Of a stretch of 5,019 bases of DNA, positions 1 through 4,834 are shown one piece after another. The translations under genes and the position numbers were made by a program. Under the pieces are notes generated by a model. The model did not search any database, had not been told where the DNA came from, and saw only the letters and a list, made by a program, of their open reading frames with translations. The stretch covers positions 1-5,019 of the forward strand of contig JACQHA010000207.1 of assembly GCA_016199255.1 (NCBI GenBank), written 5' to 3'. Source of the DNA: Deinococcus sp. GTDB taxonomy: Bacteria > Deinococcota > Deinococci > JACQHA01. Positions within the stretch are counted from its first letter, which is position 1; the number at the start of each line of letters is the position of its first letter.

Positions 1-528
1 CAGCGCCGCCTCGGCCGCCGAGTTGGCCCCGCCAACCACCGCTACCTGGCGGCGCCAGAAGCTGTGCGGCTCGCTATAGTAGTGCGCTACCTTCGGTAGC
101 TCCTCGCCGCTTACCCCCAGCCAATTGGGGTGGTCATAGTAGCCAGTGGCTACCACCACCGTCCGGCTCTGGTACTGGCACAGGCCGGCACGCCCCAGGC
201 TGGAAACTGTAAAGGCACCAAAGGAGCCAGTCACCGCCGTCACCCGCTGGTACTGGAGCACGTTGAGCTGGTAGCGATCGGCCACCTTGCGGTAGTACTG
301 CAGCGCTTCCTGGCGAGTGGGCTTCTCCCGGGCGCACACTAGGGGCAGCTCGCCGATTTCCAGGAGCTCCGGGGTGGTGAAGAATACCATGTTCACCGGG
401 AAACGGTAGAGGGCGTCTACCAAGCAGCCTTTTTCCAGCACCAGGTAGTCGAGACCCAGCTGCTGCGCCTCAATAGCACAAGCCAGCCCAGTGGGGCCAG
501 CACCTACAATCACCAGGTCATAGCGCAT
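1..528 (-). CDS. ypdA: YpdA-family FAD/NAD(P)-dependent oxidoreductase (putative bacillithiol disulfide reductase), C-terminus cut by window edge
   Basis: This is the N-terminal 176 residues of a thioredoxin-reductase-like flavoprotein; the rest lies beyond base 1. Family members are cytosolic and are thought to reduce bacillithiol disulfide with NADPH. The sequence shows an N-terminal FAD-binding fold with VIVGAGPTG (residues 6-14) and the acidic end of the second strand at E32. A second flavin motif, VVVATGYYDHPN, lies at 124-135, and the NAD(P)-site glycine motif VVGGANSAAEAAL is at 164-176, close to the GGKNSA form typical of YpdA. There is no CxxC redox pair, as expected for this family. 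As I recall it, the Staphylococcus protein has a cysteine (Cys14) in its GGGPCG loop; here that position is Thr13, although Cys17 and Cys35 are nearby. The ATG start gives the standard MxYDLVIVG beginning. No Shine-Dalgarno is visible, and the gene starts 16 nt after the HTH gene, so it is probably its operon partner. Family assignment is firm; the exact substrate is not. Confidence 0.88.
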   Translation of the reverse strand, partial: MRYDLVIVGAGPTGLACAIEAQQLGLDYLVLEKGCLVDALYRFPVNMVFFTTPELLEIGELPLVCAREKPTRQEALQYYRKVADRYQLNVLQYQRVTAVTGSFGAFTVSSLGRAGLCQYQSRTVVVATGYYDHPNWLGVSGEELPKVAHYYSEPHSFWRRQVAVVGGANSAAEAAL

Positions 529-544
529 GATGGCACCGGCCAGG

Positions 545-883
545 CTACTTATCCCCACCCTCTTCGTCCTCTACTGGCTCCGGGCGTTCCTCAGGGGCCC
601 GCCGCTCTCCATGGTCCCTCAGGTCGTGGCTGGGATGGCGGTAGGGATCGGCCGCTTCCGCCTGGGGCCGGGATGGCCGCCAGGAGCGCTTATCCCCCAC
701 CCGGCGCTTACTTGGCGCCGCCAGGCGGGCCACATACGCATCCAACTCGTTGTCAGCAATCTGGTAGTCCTTCCCACGGCGGCTGGCCCGCAAGCGCCCG
801 CCACTAATGGCCTCCTGCAGCACCCCTGGTTCCACCCCCAGGAGCTGGGCGGCCTCTTCCACCGTGTGGTACAACGCTTCCAT
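545..883 (-). CDS. Small excisionase/MerR-type helix-turn-helix DNA-binding protein
   Basis: A 112-residue protein with one recognisable domain. Residues 5-54 read as a winged helix-turn-helix of the excisionase/MerR-like kind (HTH_17 type): the helix TVEEAAQLLGV, a turn, the helix VLQEAISGGRL, then the wing RASRRGKDYQI and a closing helix ADNELDAYVARLA. Residues 55-112 look disordered; they are first basic (KRR, RSWRPSR) and then acidic (EERPEPVEDEE). The domain binds DNA in known relatives, and the tail has no recognisable fold. The gene lies 16 nt upstream of the YpdA-like gene on the same strand and divergent from the SirB1/TPR gene, so it may regulate either or itself; that is inference. 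A CATAAT box lies 6 nt before the ATG and no Shine-Dalgarno is well placed, which suggests a leaderless transcript. Its specific target is unknown. Confidence 0.85.
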   Translation of the reverse strand: MEALYHTVEEAAQLLGVEPGVLQEAISGGRLRASRRGKDYQIADNELDAYVARLAAPSKRRVGDKRSWRPSRPQAEAADPYRHPSHDLRDHGERRAPEERPEPVEDEEGGDK

Positions 884-889
884 ATTCTG

Positions 890-918
890 ATTATGGCAGA
901 ACTCCCGCTGGCTGTAAC
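890..918 (-). promoter_or_regulatory. Promoter of the HTH-ypdA operon, leaderless type
   Basis: On the minus strand, GTTACA (918-913, 4 of 6 to TTGACA) is followed by a 17-nt spacer and CATAAT (895-890, 5 of 6 to TATAAT). The -10 box ends 6 nt before the ATG at 883, so the predicted transcription start falls on or next to the start codon. The nearest purine-rich stretch (GGGAG) is too far upstream to act as a ribosome binding site and lies inside the spacer. Confidence 0.6.
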
Positions 919-939
919 GCCCGGCCCTCCCCCTCGTTA
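915..939. repeat. Short inverted repeat overlapping the HTH-operon -35 box (possible operator)
   Basis: TAACG at 915-919 and CGTTA at 935-939 form a perfect 5-bp inverted repeat whose arms are 20 bp apart, about two helical turns. The left arm overlaps the -35 hexamer of the HTH-ypdA promoter. This geometry would suit a dimeric regulator, possibly the HTH protein acting on its own promoter, but 5-bp arms can arise by chance. Confidence 0.25.
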
Positions 940-950
940 GAGTGGACTGA

Positions 951-980
951 GCCCGGCGGGCCGCCCGGAACCTGCCGGGC
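951..980. repeat. 10-bp inverted repeat upstream of the SirB1/TPR gene (operator-like or hairpin)
   Basis: The arms GCCCGGCGGG (951-960) and CCTGCCGGGC (971-980) are complementary at 9 of 10 positions and flank a 10-nt centre. The repeat ends 3 nt before the TATAAT box of the gene at 996 and covers the place where a -35 element would sit. No T-run follows it, so it does not look like an intrinsic terminator. A regulator binding site is the better guess, although GC-rich DNA raises the chance of such repeats. Confidence 0.45.
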
Positions 981-983
981 GCT

Positions 984-989
984 TATAAT
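984..989 (+). promoter_or_regulatory. -10 box TATAAT of the SirB1/TPR gene, leaderless type
   Basis: A perfect TATAAT ends exactly 6 nt before the ATG at 996, so transcription should start at or within a base or two of the start codon. No convincing -35 hexamer is found 16-18 nt upstream (the region is CCGCCC-like), and no extended -10 TG is present. The inverted repeat at 951-980 occupies that position and may mark an activator or repressor site. The spacing matches that of the divergent HTH gene. Confidence 0.65.
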
Positions 990-995
990 TAGGCC

Positions 996-1820
996 ATGTT
1001 GCCGGTGCCACCGCCCCGGGCACGCCTGGCTCGCATGCTGGAGCAGCCTGACCTGAACCTGGCAGCTGCCGCTTTACTCATTGCCCAGGAGGAGTACCCC
1101 GAGCTGGACCTGGGACACTATCTGGCGCAGCTGGATGGGCTGGCCACTGCGCTGGAGCCGCGCCTTTCAGACATCACCGACCCTCACCAGATGGTGGGGC
1201 ATTTGAACCAGTTCTTCTTTGCCGAACAGGGGTTCACGGGGAACACCCAGCAGTACTACGACCCCCGCAACAGCTTTTTGAACCAGGTGCTGGACCGGCG
1301 CATTGGCATCCCCATCACTTTGTCGCTGGTGTATCTGGAGGTAGGCTGGCGCCGGCAATTGCCCCTGACAGGAGTGGGGCTGCCCGGGCACTTTTTGGTG
1401 AGCTACCAGGGCGCCGACCCGCCGCTTCTTATCGACCCCTTCCACGGCGGAGTGCTACTCAGCCCCGAGGACTGCCAGCAGCTCGTGCAGAGCATGTACG
1501 GCGAGGCCTTGCCCTTCCAGGTGACCCATTTAAGCCCGGTGAGTAAGCAGTACATGCTCACTCGACTGCTCTACAACCTGAAGGGCATCTACTTGCGCGC
1601 CCAAGACTATCCCCGCGCTTTAGCGGTGGTGGAGCGGCTGCTGCTGCTGGACCCCTCAGCGCTGAGTGAGCTGCGGGACCGGGGGGTGCTGTATTACCAC
1701 CTGGGATACTTGAGCCTGGCCCTGGCTGACTTTGAGCGCTTCCTGGCCGCTTCCACCAACAGCCCGGCGGCTGACGCAGTGTCGCAATACGTGCAGGAAA
1801 TCAAAGGGCGGATCAACTAA
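996..1820 (+). CDS. SirB1-family transglutaminase-like protein with C-terminal TPR repeats
   Basis: A 274-residue soluble protein without signal peptide or membrane segments. Residues 15-60 match the helical N-terminus of the family (LAAAALLIAQEEYPELDL). Residues 92-152 carry the transglutaminase-like core: NSFLNQVLDRRIGIPITLS (92-110), GVGLPGHFLV (126-135, His132) and LIDPFHGG (145-152, Asp147). Two TPR-like helical hairpins follow at about 186-220 and 222-256. His132 and Asp147 match the His and Asp of a papain/transglutaminase triad, but the cysteine position holds Ser/Thr; the only cysteine is Cys160. SirB1 proteins usually lack that cysteine, so a binding role is more likely than catalysis, and the biological function is poorly known. 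The ATG at 996 is chosen over Met14 (1035) because the family pattern begins before Met14 and a TATAAT box fits a leaderless start. Its last 8 bases overlap the end of the convergent peptidase gene. Confidence 0.88.
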   Translation: MLPVPPPRARLARMLEQPDLNLAAAALLIAQEEYPELDLGHYLAQLDGLATALEPRLSDITDPHQMVGHLNQFFFAEQGFTGNTQQYYDPRNSFLNQVLDRRIGIPITLSLVYLEVGWRRQLPLTGVGLPGHFLVSYQGADPPLLIDPFHGGVLLSPEDCQQLVQSMYGEALPFQVTHLSPVSKQYMLTRLLYNLKGIYLRAQDYPRALAVVERLLLLDPSALSELRDRGVLYYHLGYLSLALADFERFLAASTNSPAADAVSQYVQEIKGRIN

Positions 1821-3864
1821 GCTCCAGGATCTCGACCAAAAAGGCCCACAGGTCGGCCTGCTCGGCGATGAGCATACTCGTAGGCTTGCCCATCCCGTGG
1901 CCAGCGTTGGTCTGGATGCGGATCAGAATCGGGGCGTCGCCTCCCTGGGCGGCCCGGAGGGCAGCGGCGAACTTGAACGAGTGCCCTGGCACCACTCGGT
2001 CGTCGTGATCGGCAGTGGTGATCAACGTCGCCGGGTAGTGGGTGCCCGGCCGGAGATTATGTAGTGGCGAGTAGGCGTAGAGCGTCTTGAACTGCTCTGG
2101 GTCTTCTGCAGAGCCATAATCGCTCACCCAGGCCCAGCCAATAGTGAACTGGTGGAAGCGCAGCATGTCCAGCACCCCGACCGCGGGCAGGGCAGCGCCA
2201 AACAGCTCAGGGCGCTGGGTGAGGCAGGCTCCCACCAAGAGCCCGCCATTGGAGCCCCCCTGAATGGCCAGCTTGGCTGGCGAGGTGAGGCCGCTGGCAA
2301 TTAAATGCTCGGCGCAGGCAATAAAGTCGTCAAACACGTTTTGCTTGCCGTGCAGTGTGCCTGCCTGGTGCCAGTCCTGGCCGTACTCGCCGCCGCCCCG
2401 CAAGTTGGCTATGGCCAGCACCCCGCCTAGCTCCAGCCACACCAGGCGGCTGGCAGAAAAGGTGGGGGTGAGGGAAATGCCAAACCCCCCGTAGCCATAG
2501 AGCAAAGCAGGGTTCTGGCCGTCATTGGCCAGGCCACGCTTATGCACCAGGAACACCGGCACCTGGGTACCGTCTTTACTACTGACAAACACCTGCTGCG
2601 TCTGGTAGCGCGTGGGGTCAAACCTGACCGGAGGGGCCTCCAGCAGCTCATTACTGGCGCGCCGGAAGTCATAGCGGTAGACCACTGGCGGCTGGACAAA
2701 GGAAGTGAAGCTGTAGAACAGCTCGTCATCCTCCCGGTGGCCACTCAAGCTGAGTACCGAACCCACATCAGGCAAAGGGATTTCCCCCAGGGCCTGGCCA
2801 CCAGTGTCAAAGAGCCTGAGCTGGTGGTGCGCGTGGTGCAAATAGAGCGCCACGAAGCTGTCATGCACCATGATCACCTGCTCCAAGACATCCTGGCCCT
2901 GGGGAATCAGGGTGCGCCAGTGCTCCCGGGCAGGATGAGCAATGTCAATGGCCATCAGCCGGCCCCGGGGGGCATCGAGATCAGTGCGAAAATAAAAAAG
3001 CGGGCCGTCATTGCCCACAAACTGGTAGCCAGCTTCCAGCTCCGGGACCAGCTCTACCAACTCCCCACCGGCCACTAGGTCTTGATAGAACACCCGGTTG
3101 CGGGGGTCGGTGCCGTGCCAGACGTGCAACACCAGGTAGCGCCCATCGTCACTGACGACACTGGAGAACCCCCACTCCTTGTGGTCCGGCCGCTGGTAGA
3201 CCAGGACATCCTCTGACTGTGGGGTGCCAATGCGGTGCAGGTAGAGCTTCTGGTAGTAGTTCGCCTCGGTATAGGCCTGGCCGGCGGCGGGCGGATCGTA
3301 GTAGGTGTAATAGAATCCCGACCCATCACTCAGCCAGGCGACACTAGCAAACTTGCTCCACTCCAGCACCTCGCTCAGATCTTCCCCGCTGGCCACCACT
3401 CGCACCCGCCAGGTGCGCCAGTCGGAGCCGCTGGCGCTCGTGGCATAGGCCAAGAGCCCCCCGTCCCGGCTCACCTCCCAGCTGGTCAGGGCCACAGTGC
3501 CATCGGCGGAGAGCAGATTGGGATCTAATAAAACCTTAGCCACCCCGCCCAGAGCATCACAGCTGTAGAGCACGTCCTGGTTCTCTAGGCCGCTGTTCCG
3601 CAGCTGAAAGTAGCGCCCCCCGCGCTTCAGCGGGGCCGAGGCCTTGGGATAGTCCCACAGCTCGGTGAGCCGCTGGTAGATCTGGGCTCGCTCAGGCAGG
3701 GCCTCGAGAAAGGAAAAAGTCAGGGCGTTCTGGGCAGCGATCCAGGCCTGGGCCTGGGGCGAATCAACCTGCTCCAGCCAGCGGTAGGGGTCGGCCACAG
3801 GAGTGCCGTGATAGCTATCAACCTGGTCGACAGTAGGGGTAAGGGGATAGGTCAGCTTGGCCAT
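1813..3864 (-). CDS. Prolyl oligopeptidase, serine peptidase family S9A
   Basis: A complete 683-residue enzyme, close to the usual 680-710 for the family. It cleaves short peptides after proline in the cytosol and has no signal peptide. Residues 5-75 hold the typical N-terminal segment (DPYRWLEQVDSP, 25-36). A seven-bladed beta-propeller region follows to about residue 410, then the alpha/beta-hydrolase domain. By alignment from memory to the porcine enzyme, the catalytic triad is Ser538 in GGSNGG (536-541), Asp621 in ADHDDRVVP (618-626) and His656 in AGHGMGK (654-660). Tyr458 in YGYGGFG is the oxyanion residue, Trp579 stacks on proline, and Arg623 is the substrate arginine. All are present, so it should be active. 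The gene starts at the TAATG junction with the c-di-AMP receptor stop and has no clear Shine-Dalgarno, which suggests translational coupling. Its 3' end overlaps the convergent SirB1 gene by 8 bp. Confidence 0.96.
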   Translation of the reverse strand: MAKLTYPLTPTVDQVDSYHGTPVADPYRWLEQVDSPQAQAWIAAQNALTFSFLEALPERAQIYQRLTELWDYPKASAPLKRGGRYFQLRNSGLENQDVLYSCDALGGVAKVLLDPNLLSADGTVALTSWEVSRDGGLLAYATSASGSDWRTWRVRVVASGEDLSEVLEWSKFASVAWLSDGSGFYYTYYDPPAAGQAYTEANYYQKLYLHRIGTPQSEDVLVYQRPDHKEWGFSSVVSDDGRYLVLHVWHGTDPRNRVFYQDLVAGGELVELVPELEAGYQFVGNDGPLFYFRTDLDAPRGRLMAIDIAHPAREHWRTLIPQGQDVLEQVIMVHDSFVALYLHHAHHQLRLFDTGGQALGEIPLPDVGSVLSLSGHREDDELFYSFTSFVQPPVVYRYDFRRASNELLEAPPVRFDPTRYQTQQVFVSSKDGTQVPVFLVHKRGLANDGQNPALLYGYGGFGISLTPTFSASRLVWLELGGVLAIANLRGGGEYGQDWHQAGTLHGKQNVFDDFIACAEHLIASGLTSPAKLAIQGGSNGGLLVGACLTQRPELFGAALPAVGVLDMLRFHQFTIGWAWVSDYGSAEDPEQFKTLYAYSPLHNLRPGTHYPATLITTADHDDRVVPGHSFKFAAALRAAQGGDAPILIRIQTNAGHGMGKPTSMLIAEQADLWAFLVEILELS

Positions 3865-4172
3865 TAATACTTGGCAAATTCGTCAACCTTCAGCACGAAC
3901 ATCACGGCGCCGGATACCAACACCCCCTTAGAGCGCAGGCTCTCGCCCCGGCCAGGCGGGAGCGGACGCTCCCGGCGCTGGCAGTGCTGCGACACAACCT
4001 GCTTCACCCGGTCCACCTGGCGATCGTCGACCCCGATCAAAAGCGTCGTGTTTCCCTCGCGCAAAAAGCCACCAGTGGACGCCAGCCGGGTAGCCTCGAA
4101 ACGCTCCTCGGCTAGTGCCGAGAGGACCCCGGCCGCGTCCTGGGATTGCACCACTACAATGAGCAACTTCAC
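3864..4172 (-). CDS. darA: PII-like cyclic-di-AMP receptor (DarA/PstA/YaaQ family, DUF970)
   Basis: A 102-residue cytosolic PII-like signal protein. Known members form trimers that bind c-di-AMP at subunit interfaces; their downstream partner is not well established. The sequence follows the family closely: VKLLIVVVQSQDA (1-13), FEATRLASTGGFLREGNTTL (25-44), LIGVDDRQVD (45-54), Cys64, and the C-terminal strand VMFVLKVDEFAKY (90-102). Ala27, Thr28, Phe36, Leu37 and Asn41 match ligand-contact positions I recall for S. aureus PstA. Position 26, usually Arg, is Glu. The second large loop (about 70-87) is some seven residues shorter than in Bacillus and Staphylococcus and lacks their YPVEVEVGG strand. 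The GTG start at 4172 is chosen because it gives the standard MKLIIA-type N-terminus; the frame is open further upstream but without family similarity, and a TATAAT box lies 9 nt before the GTG. It forms an operon with the prolyl oligopeptidase gene, overlapping it by one base. Confidence 0.93.
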   Translation of the reverse strand: MKLLIVVVQSQDAAGVLSALAEERFEATRLASTGGFLREGNTTLLIGVDDRQVDRVKQVVSQHCQRRERPLPPGRGESLRSKGVLVSGAVMFVLKVDEFAKY

Positions 4173-4181
4173 AGCAAGTTC

Positions 4182-4210
4182 ATTATAACGGGAACTCGGC
4201 AGCTGCCCAA
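4182..4210 (-). promoter_or_regulatory. Promoter of the darA-prolyl oligopeptidase operon
   Basis: On the minus strand, TTGGGC (4210-4205, 3 of 6 to TTGACA) is followed by a 17-nt spacer and a perfect TATAAT (4187-4182). The box ends 9 nt before the GTG start at 4172, giving a predicted leader of only about 2-4 nt and no room for a Shine-Dalgarno sequence. The -10 overlaps a TTATAA palindrome that also gives a -10-like TATAAC on the plus strand. Confidence 0.6.
4184..4189 (+). promoter_or_regulatory. Possible -10 box TATAAC for the plus-strand membrane-protein gene
   Basis: TATAAC lies on the plus strand within the same TTATAA palindrome that forms the minus-strand -10 box. It would give a leader of about 40 nt ending in the strong ribosome binding site at 4226. 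No good -35 hexamer is seen at the expected distance, so the call is tentative. Confidence 0.35.
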
Positions 4211-4225
4211 CCCATAGAGAGAGCC

Positions 4226-4231
4226 AGGAGG
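4226..4231 (+). promoter_or_regulatory. Strong Shine-Dalgarno AGGAGG deciding a GTG start
   Basis: A perfect AGGAGG ends 5 nt before the GTG at 4237. It fixes that GTG as the start and is the only clear Shine-Dalgarno in the window; the other complete genes lack one. Confidence 0.85.
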
Positions 4232-4236
4232 ATTTT

Positions 4237-4830
4237 GTGAGCGAAGCTAAAGATCTGCTCCATACTGTGGCGGAGCGCATCGCCCGCGATTTAGACCCGG
4301 TCCAGCTCCAGCTCCGGGTGCAGTCGCTGCGCGACCAGCGCCCTGGTGCCAGTAATGACCAGCTAGCGGAGGCGATCACTGGCTGGTACAGCTTCCAGGC
4401 GACGGCCTTTGGCACTGCCGCTACGTTGCCGGCGCTGCTTCCCGGCATCGGCACGGCTCTTGCCCTGGCATCACTGCCCATAGAGCTTTATTTGCAGGCC
4501 AGGCTGCTTACCGCTTTGGAGATGGAGCTGGCCATACTCTATGGCCAAAAGCCCACGGCAGTGGACGTGGAACGCAGCGCCCAACATGTCTTGGAGGGCC
4601 TGACGGTGGGTGCAGTGGCGGCTGGCTCTGGCTTACTTGGCCCGGGGCTCTTCCCCCGGCTGCTCCGGCCGCTCCTGGGCCGGGAGCTGGCCCGGCTGGC
4701 GCCCTTACTGGCACCAGTGCTGACAGCCGCGACGGCCTACCGCAGCGTCCAGGCCACGGCTAAAACTGCCCGGGAGCGCTACCAGCCGCAAACTCCACCA
4801 GCAGAGCCGGTACAGGTCCCAGTGGAGTAG
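4237..4830 (+). CDS. Hydrophobic, probably membrane-associated protein of unclear family (EcsC/DUF697-like pattern)
   Basis: A 197-residue protein that I do not recognise with confidence. Residues 1-50 are amphipathic helix (AERIARDLDPVQLQLRVQSL). A hydrophobic, Gly/Pro-rich segment follows at about 56-83 (ATLPALLPGIGTALALASLP), then a helical stretch LYLQARLLTALEMELAILYG (84-103). A second Gly/Ala-rich hydrophobic region is at 121-139 and a third at about 153-168. The C-terminus (175-197) is hydrophilic and proline-rich (QPQTPPAEPVQVPVE). This order, with 'ATxFGTAATLP', 'ARLLTAL' and 'ILYG', resembles EcsC-like and DUF697-like proteins, which are membrane-associated and of unknown role, but the match is only by pattern. 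The GTG start is set by the perfect Shine-Dalgarno 5 nt upstream. The gene is divergent from the darA operon and ends 4 bp from the convergent DUF3006-like gene. Confidence 0.8.
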   Translation: MSEAKDLLHTVAERIARDLDPVQLQLRVQSLRDQRPGASNDQLAEAITGWYSFQATAFGTAATLPALLPGIGTALALASLPIELYLQARLLTALEMELAILYGQKPTAVDVERSAQHVLEGLTVGAVAAGSGLLGPGLFPRLLRPLLGRELARLAPLLAPVLTAATAYRSVQATAKTARERYQPQTPPAEPVQVPVE

Positions 4831-4834
4831 CCGC

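Noticed and set aside
527..940. A 137-residue plus-strand reading frame opposite the HTH gene
   Set aside because: It is antisense to the HTH coding region and promoter, shows Pro/Leu/Arg-rich composition typical of GC-rich shadow frames, and has no recognisable motif or ribosome binding site.
951..980. The GC-rich inverted repeat as an intrinsic terminator
   Set aside because: No T-run follows on either strand, and no gene ends nearby; both flanking genes start from this region.
2542..3078. A 178-residue plus-strand reading frame inside the prolyl oligopeptidase gene
   Set aside because: It lies wholly antisense to a clearly functional enzyme with all catalytic motifs, and its translation resembles no protein family I know.
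4169..4183. A tiny frame ATG AAC TTG CTG TGA overlapping the darA start, possibly a leader peptide
   Set aside because: Its ATG lies within or next to the -10 box, upstream of the predicted transcription start, so it should not be present in the mRNA.
3864..4481. A longer 205-residue version of the c-di-AMP receptor starting at 4481
   Set aside because: The extra N-terminal residues have no family similarity and would run antisense through the divergent gene; the GTG at 4172 gives the normal family start and has a promoter just upstream.
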